Shown here: positions 13,118 to 25,000 of the stretch, one piece after another | Position numbering within the stretch: position 1 is the first letter of the stretch | Layout: every line of letters starts with the position of its first letter | DNA from: Sindora glabra | Taxonomy: Eukaryota > Streptophyta > Magnoliopsida > Fabales > Fabaceae | Assembly: GCA_020226215.1 (NCBI GenBank) | Contig: CM035232.1 | Span: 65,692,184-65,756,183, forward strand | DNA: 64,000 nucleotides | Reading direction: 5' to 3' | Translations under genes and position numbers: made by a program | Notes under the pieces: generated by a model | The model's input: the letters and a program-made list of their open reading frames with translations, nothing else | What the model was told of the DNA's origin: nothing | Databases searched by the model: none

Positions 13118-14662
13118 TGTTAGTGTATATGCCTTAAAACCAATTATATTGATGATTGTAATTTTGAATCATGTTATTTTAATGACAATTCTAATTATTA
13201 TATTCATATATATTGTCTACGTAATATATTTAATTATGATAATAACCTTAGAATAATTATATTCTTAAATGTCCTTAGTCATATATCATTGTGGATTAGG
13301 TTGCTTTGATATATTAAGACTAGCATGTGTAGTAACTTATATGAGATATTAAGCTTACACATGAGTACAAGTTAGAGAACTTGTATACTGGATCAACCCA
13401 TCCTAAGAACATTACATGGATTGTTATATAAGTGTCATGAGTGATTCTTAGTGATAATTATTATTATGGTCCTTTGACTTGAGATCACCAAGTTCCTTAC
13501 ATGTGAGTTTCATATTTTGATACTATTCTGTCACTTATGCTTGAGTGAATACAAGGGTAGTTATTAGATATGTCACATATCATGCGGAGGGGTTTGTGTG
13601 ATTAAGATGGAATTTGCCCCTCCTATATAACAGGAGTAATATCTGTGGGCCTCTTGATTAAGTAAAGTTAAGAAAATGCATGGCCATGCTCAAATAAATT
13701 GACATGGGATGTCAATTACATTTGCTTCAGTCAAAGGGTAGTTATTAGATATGTCACATATCATGCGGAGGGGTTTATGTGATTAAGATGGAATTTGTCC
13801 CTCCTATATAACAGGAGTAATATCTGTGGGCCCCTTGATTAAGTAAAGTTAAGAAAATGCATGGCCATGCTCAAATGAATTGATATGGGATGTCAATTAC
13901 ATTTGCTTCAGTCAGCTTATTTAGGGATCAAGAAACCTCGAGATTGAACTATACAGGAATGATACGGTCCATGTCTCGTGTTTATTTAGGACAAAAGGAT
14001 ATAGATGATGATCACATATAAAGGTTCAATCGAATCACCGACTTTTTTATCATTTGGGTAATAATGATGTATTGTTAGATACCACTCATTGTTTATGATC
14101 ATTAATATGATTAATGATTATTGCCAATATAATGAGAGCCTGAAGGGTCACACACTTAGAGCTTAATGGATTTGGAATTAATGGATTAAATTGTTTGGAC
14201 CTAATACTTAGGAATTCTATGTTATAATTATAAGGTCCAATAATAAGCATATAATTATACATAGACCAAAGTCCAAATTAGTTAGAATTTTCTATGCTCC
14301 TATTTAAATAGGCTTATTAGGTAATAATAAGGTTGATTCATTATTCACGCATCCCATACAATATAGAAAAACCTTAGCACCTCTCCTTGATCATAATCCT
14401 TAAAGAGACGTAGCTAGCACTACGAGGCTAAGGAGACGAATTCCAACCAGTGATTGTGAGGACGTTCATTGGTGATCTACTGGTTTGTGTGGATACATCG
14501 GAGTCTTTGACCGAAAAGAAGTCAAAGAGGTGATCAACGAACAAAATTTGGAATCATATAAAGGTATAACTTGAATCTTACATTCTAATTTAACGTTTTG
14601 CATGGATCCGTTGGCTGGGATCGATTTATTTCGCTGCGCTCATATGGCTCCCAATCCTAACA
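13118..14662 (+). mobile_element. Solo LTR (TGTTRGTGTATRYCC family) with perfect TSD
   Basis: It begins TGTTAGTGTATATGCC and ends CCCAATCCTAACA, flanked by identical 5-bp duplications GATAT (13113-13117 and 14663-14667). Its length is 1545 bp with no internal region. A TATA-like TATTTAAATA lies at 14301-14310 near the 3' end, as expected for the U3/R border. Two related LTRs occur at 16002-17678 (minus) and 45712-47269 (plus). The TGTTG...CAACA termini fit a Copia-type LTR, but no coding region of this family is in the window, so the superfamily is inferred. Confidence 0.88.
13555..13916. repeat. 181-bp tandem duplication inside a solo LTR
   Basis: Two head-to-tail copies (13555-13735, 13736-13916) start GGGTAGTTATTAGATATGTC and end near GCTTCAGTCA. 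They differ at only about six positions by eye, mostly transitions. The block is single in the related LTR at 45712-47269, so the duplication arose in this copy or its parent. Confidence 0.95.
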
Positions 14663-14667
14663 GATAT

Positions 14668-15898
14668 TTCATGACTTTTTGTTTGATTACATTTAATATT
14701 CGTCAATCTTTAGTATTATGCACTAACCTCCCTTTAAAATAACTATGGTTATAGAATCAGGTTTTGAATATGATTATAGTCACACTTCTTTAAAAACAAT
14801 ATTGGCTTTAAAATTTAACTATTTGTTCAAGAATAAGATCACAAATAAAGTTAAGGTTCAAGTTTGAAAAAATAAAAGTAGGGTGTTGAGGTATTGTTTT
14901 TCATAATATCTCATTTTTCTAATTTTTTAGTGTCTTCTTTGATATTGTGCATACTAATTCTTATTTTTCCAGAAAAGTTCTTATTTTTTACTCTTAAATA
15001 TTATTTTGCATTTTTGTCTTTGAATTTTATTCTTATCATGCATAATTTCTTCTCAGGGTTCATTCATTTGGATAGAGAATAAAATTTTTGGAAAGCACTT
15101 TCTTAATAAAATGAATTTATAGAAAATTAATTAATTTTTTATTATTAGGGCAACAAAAAAGATAATACTTTTTATCATTTAATGCTTAAAGAAAACTATT
15201 TTTATTTTTTTGAAAAATATCCTTATAAATATAAATTTCATATTTAAGATTTATCCACACAATAATTATTTTATTATTACAATGTTTTCAAAATAAGAGT
15301 GTACAAGTTTTTAATAATAAAAATATAAATTTTAATGCATTTTGTATTATTGGTAACATTCAAAGAAAAATATTTAAATCTTCTTTTTTATTTGTAATCT
15401 TTGTCATTTCTTGATAAATTTGATTTATATTTATCTAACTTTAACCAAAATTAATAACCACATTTTTAATTCTCTTAATTATTCAAATTTTTTCTCAATA
15501 TAAAGAAAGATAAGAGATAAAGTAAAAGGTGAGGGAGGAATAAAGGATAGAGAGTGAATATAATGGCAAGAAAGAGAGAGGAGTTAAAAAAAATGAGGGT
15601 GACAAGGGAAAAAGGGAGAGAAAGATAAATGATTGAGAAAAGAGAAACATAGTAATAGAGAGAAAAAGATAGGAAAGAGAAAATATAAGATAAAGTGTGG
15701 TTATAAAAAAGAAGGAAAGGAAATAGAAAGGAAGAGCAAAAGATTGGAGGAAGAAAGGTGTAAAGAAAGAAAAAAGGAAGCAAAGAGATGGAGAGTGAAA
15801 TTACGTAATTTGGATATAACTCTTCCAATGTATAAAATATAATTTGGGGGATAAAATGAATTATCCTAATTGCTAGGAAGAAAATTAAGAGAATGTAC
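14668..15898. other. Intergenic DNA with a strand-asymmetric purine tract
   Basis: No gene is visible. From about 15499 to 15800 the plus strand is almost purely purine (runs of AAAGAGAGAAGG type). This produces long low-complexity open frames on both strands that I reject as genes. Confidence 0.6.
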
Positions 15899-18078
15899 TG
15901 ACAACTCTAATTTTAATTAATTAATTTAGGATAGTTTGGTTGAACTAGACTTTGCTTGCACAAATAATAAAGGGTTAGGTGTGCACGATGGAAGATGATC
16001 ATGTTGGGAATTCGGATTATCACATGCAACAAAAATTTAAAATTTAATCTGAATTCTACTTAGGATCTATGCAAAAAGTATAAATCAATTATTAGGATTT
16101 TACCTATTGGGCACTCATGTTTCTACTGATCAAAATTTGAGAGCGGATGAATTAAACGTCGGTTAGAAGGTATAGCATCTCTACGGTATCCACACAGAGT
16201 GAACAACGACCTCTCACCCTCCACAAATCTGCTAGGATGCATTTTTCTCTCTAGGATTTAAGATTGGATATTTTCTGAGTGATTTAGGGTTTTAGGAAGC
16301 TTATGAGCGTATCTAAAGTGCTGCCCTCAAGTCCCATTTTATAGAACTTAGGCAAGTCATAATCCTAGTCTTACTAGGATAATTCCTTCAAAAATTCTAA
16401 TTACACTTAACAACTCATCTTATCCTTATCCTAGAGATAATGAGGAGAGATAAAATTTATCTATTAATTATCTAATATTAGATAATAATATTATTTCATA
16501 ATATAAATATCTTAATATTAGATAATTGCATATAATTATCAAATATCAAAATAATATTATCTCATAATATATTTATTTAATATCTGATAACGTAATTATT
16601 TAATATTACTTTAATATCAAATAATATTATATAATAATAATTATATTTATTATGTGAAAAATATATTATTATTTAATAATATATATATATGCACAAAAAT
16701 AAGTCCAATTAATTGGATATTAATTTAATTAAAGTCTAATTAATTTAATTAAAGTCTAATTAATTATTATCTTATTCTTACTCATTTTGTGTGATCCTGT
16801 AAGTTCTTATTATATTGACAATGACTTATTATTGAGTCATAGACAGTAAGTGATATTTAACAATACATCACTGCCACTTAAGTAATAAGATGTCTGTGAT
16901 TCGATATCTACCTAATACATAATCAACGTTTTGCATCATAATTTTTTTTTGTAATAATATCCAATTGAACTAGAGGTATGGAATGTGTCATCCTTGTCAA
17001 TGTTCAATTTATATTTCTTGATACTGAGTAGATTTCAAAACAAATGATCAATATCACATATTGATCCATTTAAGCATGGCCATGCATTTCTAAGTCTTAC
17101 TTAATCAAGGGGCATAAGGATATATCTTTTTTTATAAGAGTAACAAAATTCCATCTACATCACTCACTTCCTTCTGCATGATTCGTAACACACCCAATCA
17201 ACGCCCTACTTGTCATCCCAATTAAAGGTGACATAGGACAACATTAAAGTGAGTAATCCCTCATGTAGGGAACCGTAGCGACTTCAGGTCAAAGGACTAT
17301 ATACAATTGTGACCATATGAGAACTACTAATGACACAAGTTTTATCTATGCAGTATTCTCATATTGGATCAGGCCAGTACATCTGTTTACTAATAATGTA
17401 CACATGTATTGACTTGATATCACATATCGATGATTCATAATCATCAGTCACTATACATGCCAGTCTTGATGTACTATTACTATCCCTTTCATAATAATAC
17501 TTGATCAGGGGCATTTTAAGAATAGTAAAACTATTCTAGGGATAATTAATATATGAAGTAATAAATTGCATAAAAATTGAAAATAAAATATAATAACTAC
17601 ATTGCCTGAAATAAAACATAATACATTGTGTATTATTTCAATCATTTATATGATTGGTTCCTAGGATACACACCAACAGATTAACCTAACACACTCCAAT
17701 GCCTAAGATGGTAAATGCATAGAAAAAGTAGATTATAGAGTTCTGTCTTAATATAAGAGTGCATACTTGAGGTCCTTTTATAAAACTAATAATTATTAAT
17801 GAATTTATTGAAGGTTCAAAAAATTTAAAGTTTTTTTCATTATGGCTAGTATTTGACTATGATAGAAGGTCTTTAGTCAATACTTGTATGTATGGCTATT
17901 GCTTTGGTAGGGTCCTTGTTGATTGGGTTATTTTATGAGTCAATGCTAGCTAAGTTGACGATGATTAAGGCCTTAAGTGAGCTTTTTTGTTACAGTGGGC
18001 ATATATTTAGAATATGAATTAGACCCTGAGACTTCATCTGATTTGCTATAGTCTAGTCAAATATTTTTGTTGTTATCA
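15899..18078 (-). repeat. 3' LTR of the Tat element, interrupted
   Basis: The two parts, 15899-16001 and 17679-18078, together make about 500 bp and align with the right LTR throughout (shared phrases include TTTGGTTRAACTAGACTTTGC and GTCAATGCTAGCTA). The break is the nested solo LTR at 16002-17678. On the minus strand it would be preceded by a purine-rich tract (GACAAGAAGAGGTAAG, 18079-18094) that can serve as the polypurine tract. Confidence 0.88.
16002..17678 (-). mobile_element. Solo LTR nested in the Tat 3' LTR
   Basis: On the minus strand it begins TGTTGGTGTGTATCCTAGG and ends GAATTCCCAACA, the same family style as the LTR at 13118-14662. Flanks are GATCA (15997-16001) and GATTA (17679-17683), a TSD differing by one C-to-T change. 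It lies exactly where the Tat LTR at 26902-27398 is continuous, so it inserted after that element. A TATA-like TCTATAAAAT lies at 16336-16345 on the minus strand. Length 1677 bp, no internal domain. Confidence 0.9.
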
Positions 18079-19077
18079 CTTACCTCTTCTTGTCTTAGTG
18101 ATTATTAAAAGGTCGATCAAGGTTGCTAGGGATAAAAGTTATTTGAGGCTTAACTATAGGAACATCGATCAAAAGACTTAAGAAGATGTAGGCAAAATCA
18201 TGCATGGGGTATGGTGTAGGCTCTTTTATGAGTTGAGTCTACTTAGAGGTATTGTGCTTTAAAAATGACAAATCTAGTTTTAGTTTGATTGGATTTTATG
18301 TTTGAAAGGCTATAGGTGATTCATGTTTATATGTCATCGTCATTTATAGGCATTTGCCTTTAGGCTTGATGTCTGATGTGACTATTCAATTGGATTTCTA
18401 TTTTTTCTATTGATTTTCTTTGATTTGTATCATCTGATGATAAGATGTTTTTAATTCTTTCCTCTTAGAGTGTTTTTTCAACAACTATTAGATTACTAAC
18501 AATTTATTTACTTTAAGATATCTTAATCATTTAAAAAAGGAGTATATATTTTTAAATCTAAGTCTTTCTCACTACTTTATTGTCTTCCTCCATTAAGTCT
18601 CTGCTATTGGTGTTTTCTTTCTCAATCTAGGGTTGCATTGCACCTTTAAGATCTTCAATTACTTCCATGCATGTCTTTTTTTCTCTTCTCTCTCTATTTA
18701 ACAAGGTTCTAGTGTTTTTATTGCCATTATCATTTGTTTATTGGTTTTTGCCTTAAAGTGATATGTGTTTTTTTTATCATGTTCTTATATTGTTTCTTAA
18801 TAAATGCTTTATTTTTTCTTCATTTTTTATCTTTATATTATCAGTAGGAAGACTTACTTTGTGTTTGTGTTTTATGTTGATGACTAAACCATTTTGGCAT
18901 CTATGTCCAATTAAACCTTTTTGCTACTTGTTTCTTAATTCTCAAGGTTTACTTCATTTGTTCACCTTAACTTAGTTCTATCTTTTATGTTGAAGGTTTC
19001 ATTTGTTTGTTAATGTCCCTTCTTGACAACAAGAAAACCTTTTTGGTGCCATATTTGCTCTTCCTTGAATTATTACG

Positions 19078-20510
19078 ATGGGTAATCGATCCAAGGATAT
19101 TGATAGAGTGGATTTAACTTCACTCATCTTAAATGGTCCAGATAACTTAAACTAGTTTAATATGGAGATTCGAACTACTACTATATCTAGTAAACATATT
19201 GATTTGACAATTGTATCAAATCTCCAACATCATTATCTTATAAGTAATGATATGGGTATGAAGTTCATTCTTGCCAAGGAAGGTAAGTGTGCCTATAGTT
19301 ATAGCACCTACTCTTTCTTTATGTTCTATAGAGATATTGTTAATTGGATCAGAATTTCTCCTTTGTCTTCTTATTTTAATAGTGCATCATAAGATATCTC
19401 AACATTTGTTCAACTTAACTTGCTTGGAATACATGGTATTTGTTAACTAACTTTGATATGTTTTATGATAAAGTGAAGCCAAAATCATGCATTATTCAAG
19501 TGTTTTCTTATTTTTTATACCTTTGCTCATTAAAAAAAATAGGGTAGGATGTATATCATGTAACAATATAATATTTTGATCTCCTTTTGTTTTCTAACCT
19601 AATTACAAGCATCAAGGGTTGGAAAAATAGTTTCTTTAAGGTGAGAATTATGAATGATACTAAGCCATGCTAGTTGATAGGTGATTTGTAGTTATATCTA
19701 GTTAAATGAGTTAAAAAGGATGCTTATGCTCCCCTGCTAAGTTGAAGAACCTCTCAGACTATGACCATGACACTATTACTTATCTCTTAGTTCATGTCCA
19801 TGATAGGCTTTTGGATATAAGAATTGTTCATTGTATGTATCTATTTCCATTAAAATTTACTTCTGGCTTTTTTCATGGTTTCAAGCTTATTAGCTTTTTC
19901 TTTTTATGTAAGATGTTGGTTAGGTGAAGATTTTGATTTTTTGCCTTTTATAATAGACCCAATCTGATTAGCCCTAGCTTGCAAGACTTATCTTAAGAGG
20001 GAGAAGGAGAAAGAGAAAGGTTATGAGAAGAAAGGGAATAATCCTACCCTTTCCATAAAGGTAGCTTTGGAATAAGTTGAAGAATGTTAAGAAGGATCTT
20101 GCTATTACTAAAAAATACCTAGATGCCAAGACTTTAAAGCATATTAATTCCAAGAAAAAAGAGCTCGACTTAGAGGAGAAATTGAAGGAGAAGTGTAAAG
20201 GCTAAGTGGATATAGAATTATTGGTTGAAAATTTCACAAGAAGGAATAAGAATGGGAGGAGTTAAATAAGAAAGATAAGGAGATTTAAGTGCAAAAATGC
20301 AAATTGAGGAGGGTCTTCAAGGTGAAAAAGACAAAAGTTACCTCTTATAAAAAAAAAAAGCCTTACCAAATAGTTATCTTATGTTTCATGAGAGCTTTGA
20401 TGAAGCTATCTAGCAAGTCCAACATTTTACCCATTTGGTTAACACTGCAAAAGTTGGTAAGGATTCCTTACTTGAAAATTTATTAGAGGAGAGGGATGCC
20501 TTTTAATTTT
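19078..20510 (+). pseudogene. Coding remnant on the opposite strand inside the Tat 3' region
   Basis: From the ATG at 19078 the plus strand reads like eroded protein: MGNRSKDIDRVDLTSLIL, then (after a stop) NMEIRTTTISSKHIDLTIVS. Around 20080-20300 follows a Lys/Glu-rich, probably coiled-coil stretch with short open pieces broken by stops, and then phrases such as MFHESFDEAI and DSLLENLLEERDAF near 20380-20500. The element's gag-pol is on the minus strand, so this is antisense to it. Extra genes in the 3' region, in sense or antisense, are known for several Tat-group elements; I infer this is one. I do not recognise its function. The first segment is weakly reminiscent of gag-like UBN2 proteins. 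Confidence 0.45.
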
Positions 20511-20848
20511 GGTAATATTTAGTAAATTTTTTAAATGTTATTCCAATCATTATTCAAAATTTTTAAGTATCGATCAAATTCTCTTAATTTGATTTTCCAA
20601 GGCTTCAAATAGGTTTGCATTTTTTGTTCTCGCTTGCTTGTCTTTTAGCTTACCATTTTTATTATGCTTTTACTATGTTTGAATCTTCTACTTGGAATTC
20701 TACGTTTGAAATTTTGTATGAATGTTGTTAGGAACATTAAAATGTTTATCAAAGCTTGCATATGAAATTTTATTGTAAAATTTTTGTTTGAGTTTGCTTA
20801 TAACTATGAAGAATCCGTTCAGGACTTATATATGAGTTTGGAGCGTTT

Positions 20849-21146
20849 GGGTAGTTCACTTAGAACTTTCTCATATGTCAATTCTCTCAAAGCATTCCTG
20901 CTTGTAAGTGTGCTTGAAACTTTTTGTTCAAGAGTTTGCTTAGAACTACGGTGAGTTTGCTTAGAATTCATGCAAGAAAGCTCACTTGGAAAGCTTAGGG
21001 TAGTTCACTTAGAACTTTCTCATATGTCAATTCTCAAAGTGTTCTTACATGTAAGTTTGCTAGGAAATTTTTGTTCAAGAGTTCGCTTAAAACTACAATG
21101 AGTCCACTTAGAATTTAAGTATGAAGGTTTACTTGGAACATTTATT
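20849..21146. repeat. 149-bp tandem repeat, two copies, in Tat 3' region
   Basis: Copies start at 20849 and 20998 with GGGTAGTTCACTTAGAACTT and share TTCAAGAGTTYGCTTARAAC further on. Flanking sequence has further short copies of GTTTGCTTAGAACT and GTTTGCTCAAGCTTTTGT. Tandem repeats in the 3' untranslated region are a known trait of Tat/Ogre elements. Confidence 0.88.
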
Positions 21147-21639
21147 TTTATAAAACACCGAAGGAGTTTGCTCAAACTTTTGTGTTAAGGGAATTTGCTC
21201 AAGCTTTTGTATTGAGTTCTTACATACTTAGATTTCCTATGAAATACTTCTTTATTGATTTAGATGCTTAGATAGTATTGTTTTAAGTGTGTCATATTCT
21301 ATGTGCAAGGAATGGATGTGCATTCCAATATTTCTAGCCTATAAGCATTGATTCCTAGATTTTATTTGATCCTAATGGGACATTCCCAATTTAGAGCTAA
21401 TTTTTCTTTATTCAAATTCTTCTAAGGCTTTTTACTAGTATGAGTTCTAGAGATCCTTTTAGGAAATCTTTTTCTTGTCCAATTTTTTGAAATAAGTCAC
21501 TAGCTTTCTTTTATGTCATTTTTTTTGTATTTAAGCTGATTCTCAATCTTCGAGAGTAATATCAAGTTTTCCTTTTTTTGTGCATTTTTTCACTCTTTAT
21601 ACCATTCTCTCCCTTTTCTTGTTTCTCCTAACTGAACTG

Positions 21640-22440
21640 GAATCATGCCTTTGGGCCATATGTTAATTTGAAAGGGGTTTTGCCTGTGGTAGATTGTATC
21701 ATTGTCTTGTATTACCAAAGGACACTAATTAATTCTTCAGCCTACCTCTTTTAGGATTCTTCCAATTTTCTTTTTAATCCTTTAAGTATTATTTTGTTAA
21801 CTAGCTCAACTTGTCTGTTAGATTAAGATGGTTTACTGATGTGAATTTTTACTTAATTCCTAAACTTTAAGTATTAAAGAGATGAATAAGATAAACTTTT
21901 AAAGATATAATAATGATAGTTTCTAAAGAGATGGTTAAGGTTTATCCTTGGCAAAAGTTTGCAAAACTTTTCGCTATAAATTGAGTTTTGTTGTCGAAAA
22001 TTAATTTTTCCAATGGGCTAAATCTACATATGACGGATTTCTAAAAGAATTTTTTGAATATTCCTAGCTATGATCATTATTAGTGGTTTGGCCTTTCTTA
22101 ATTTTGTAAATTAACCTACCATGATGATTAGGTATTTTACCTATCTAATAGTTATTGGAAATTGTCTGAATAAGTCAATTCCCAATTTTATAAATGGCTA
22201 AGAAGTGGAAATCCCTTCCATTAGGGTTAACAGTTGTCTTATGATTCAAATGAATCTATAGTATTTGTTGTAGTTTTGAATGAATTCTTTTTCTTTCTTT
22301 TTCATTCTTGGCCAATAATAACTTAACCTTTTAGCTTTCAAGGCCAATGTTATTCCTACTAGATAACTTCCACATATGCCTTGTTATGACTCTCAAAATA
22401 CATAATTAGCTTCCTTTTGATGTAGGCATTTTAAGATTGA
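21640..22440 (-). pseudogene. Tat integrase, degraded
   Basis: Minus-strand frames give, in order, IHEGICGSH, YYWPRMKKK, GIDLFRQFP, VGQFTKLRKAKPL, VELVNKIIL and TTGKTPFKLTYGPKA. These match the zinc-binding region end, the catalytic core start and the C-terminal part of Gypsy integrases, which insert the cDNA copy into the genome. Several stops and shifts break it, and the second catalytic Asp region is poorly preserved. It follows RNase H directly, as expected for Gypsy. Confidence 0.75.
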
Positions 22441-22639
22441 TATGTGAAAGCTCTACTTATATAACTAGTTGTTCTCTAAGAAAAAGTGAACAGCCTATCT
22501 TTGAACTTTTCAAGCTTTTGCTTTATCATTAGAAAACTTTCTATCTTTTAGGTATACTTTTATAAGGTTCATTTAGGAGTTCAAATGGTTGATTATGGGG
22601 GTTTCTCTTTCGTTGATAATTGGAATACCGATTAATTTT

Positions 22640-23100
22640 TGAATGGTTTACCAATTATTTTTCGCCATCTTTGTGCTTGTTATTTTAGCTAAAGCATCTG
22701 CTCTTTCATTCTCTACTTAAGGAATTTTATTTAACTTATACTAAAACTTATCTAAGAGTGATTTCATCTTTTCCGCACATTTGATTAACTTGGGCTCTTT
22801 CATTTCATATTCTTCATAGAGTTAGGCCATAACTACATGCTAATCACTGAATATATAGATTTGTTCAATGCTTAATTTGGTAGTTAGTATGAATCTAGCA
22901 ATGAGGGCTTCATGCTCTGCCTAATTGTTTATAGCTTTAAATTTGAACTTTATCAAATATTTGAGTCAAACTCCATTTCATTTTAAAATTATGCTTACAC
23001 TACTATCATTTTTTTTTGAAGATATGTCTACATACATTAGCCATTAGGTTATTTATTGTGTTTACATTGGCTTTTCCTTGGTCATTTCAACCACAAAATG
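22640..23100 (-). pseudogene. Tat RNase H, degraded
   Basis: The minus strand reads AEHEALIARFILTTKLSIEQ, then IYIFSD, and ends with ENERADALAKI. These are the conserved NEAEYEAL, SD and ADALA blocks of Tat RNase H, which removes RNA from the RNA-DNA hybrid during reverse transcription. Stops fall between the blocks. Confidence 0.78.
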
Positions 23101-23299
23101 CTAGGTTTTGTGACTCAATCATTCTCCTAGGTGCATAAATTAAGTTTTGTTTTGAGAGTTTAATGGACTAAGCAACTAATTGTCCATCCAAGTCATGTTT
23201 ATGGAGAACTTATTAAATTGAGACATCTATTAAAAAATATGGCTTTCATCTTTTGGATGCACATAATAAGGCATATGTTCTCTTTTCAATCTTTTGGTA

Positions 23300-24219
23300 T
23301 CTCACCTTAGATCCATACAAGATTTTGCTTGTGAAGTAAATAGGTTTTTAAGTGTTATCTTCTTCCATTACTAGTATCAAACTAATCGTAATTTTTTTAT
23401 ACAACTAAGTATAGATAAAGTGTATTTCCTTTATCTAGTCAACATAATATTGGTAGAGTAACTTAGTATTCTTTTAACTTATAAAAAGCTTTCTCATATT
23501 TAAAGTTCTATATAAACTTTTAGGAGTGTTTTAGTAAAGCATGGAATGGGAAACACTTATTTTTTATCTAGATAGGAATATGGAAAGAACTGCTAACTAA
23601 GTATTCAAAGTTTGGATCTCCTTAATGCTTGTTGGGCTCTTCATTTCAATTATTGCTTGGGATTTAGAAGGATTAAGCTTGATCCCACATTCCATAAGTA
23701 TGAATCCTAGGAATTTTTGTGCTTTTATTTTGAATGTATTTTATAATTCTTAAGTACTTCGAATGCCTCCATGATATCTCTTTAATGTTATTTTTTGCTA
23801 GTTAACTTAATGGTCATGTCATCCATATAAACTTCTATGTTTCTACCTATTTGATCAGCAAAATTTTTATTTATTATCTATTGGTATAAGGCTCCTATAT
23901 TTTTTAGTCTAAATATCATCACCTTGTAACAAAAACCCCCCTAATACATTATGAAGGTTATCTTGTCTTTATTGCTTGGATGCATTTTCATTTGGTTATA
24001 CCCTTAAAAGGCATAATTGAAGCTTAATATTTTAAATTTTAAAGAATTATCCACCAGGAGGTTTACATTAGGCAAATGATATGAGCCTTTTTGGTAGGCT
24101 TTATTAAAATCCTTATAGTCTATGCACATTATCCATATACCATTTGCTTTTTTCATCGAAATCACATTTGCAAGCCAAGTGGTGTGGGGAACTTCTTTGA
24201 TAAATCCTACCTTTAGCAA
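23300..24219 (-). pseudogene. Tat reverse transcriptase, degraded
   Basis: The open piece 24004-24219 reads GFIKEVPHTTWLANVISMKK, then GIWIMCIDYKDFNKA and YHLPNVNLLVD, the N-terminal fingers of Tat RT. Downstream come GYNQMKMHPSN, CYKVMIFRLKN and EVYMDDMTIK. The catalytic YMDD box (about 23811-23830) is kept, but in-frame stops separate the blocks. Confidence 0.87.
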
Positions 24220-24693
24220 CTTGGCGACTTTTTTCTCTTATAATGGTGTATTTTTCGAAACCCAGATTTCTTTTCCTTTAGTGGATTAGTTTTACATTTA
24301 GATCAATGAGTAATTTATAGTAGGTAACTTTGATACTAATGCTTGGCATGTTAGATAGGGACTAAGGAAAGACCTCATTATTGCTTTTCAAAATTTGTAT
24401 TAGGGCTTATTTAGCTTCACCTTTCAAGTTTACTCCTATTTACATAGTTATTTGATTATCTCCTTTAAATAATTATATTTCTTCTAATTCAAATCTTAGT
24501 TTAAGGCAATTTGTATCCTCTGATCAAACATCTAACAATGTTAAGTACACCACTTGGCAATCTTTTATGATTTTTGAGGGTCTTAATATATCTCACTAGA
24601 CCTCTTTTCATTTTAGGCTAATGATGTAACGTTGATGCACTACTTTTTGGACTCCTTTCACTTGTCCTATCTCATTCAGAATGTTAAATTTCA

Positions 24694-25000
24694 TTAATAG
24701 GTTTGGAGCAGATAAAATGATATCCCTTTATTCAATGAGGGTTTACCCAAAATCACATTGTAAATGGTGTTTGGTGTTGAGACAACTAAGAAGTCTACAT
24801 CGATCATCTTTATATTAACCTCAAAGCTAAAGGTGACTTTTAACATAAAAGTTCCTTTTACTTGTACTTGATTTCCAGCAAATCTAATAAGTACTCTTTT
24901 GTATGGCTTATACATGCTTTTTGTAAAACCAATATTTTTTGCCATTTTAGAATAAAAGATATCTATTAAACATCTTTAATCAATTAGTATGAATTTTATT
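24694..25000 (-). pseudogene. Tat aspartic protease, degraded
   Basis: The open piece 24694-24945 reads KRVLIRFAGNQVQVKGTF, DFLVVSTPNTIYNVILGKPS. This is the usual end of Tat proteases (AYNAILGRPSL in relatives). Just upstream the active-site loop reads LID, a stop, RCLIDIF, so the catalytic Asp-Thr/Ser-Gly loop is destroyed. The enzyme cuts the Gag-Pol polyprotein. Confidence 0.8.

Noticed and set aside
15475..15842. Overlapping open frames of 117 and 69 codons on both strands
   Set aside because: They come from the purine tract; composition is Leu/Phe/Ser or Lys/Glu only, with no domain.
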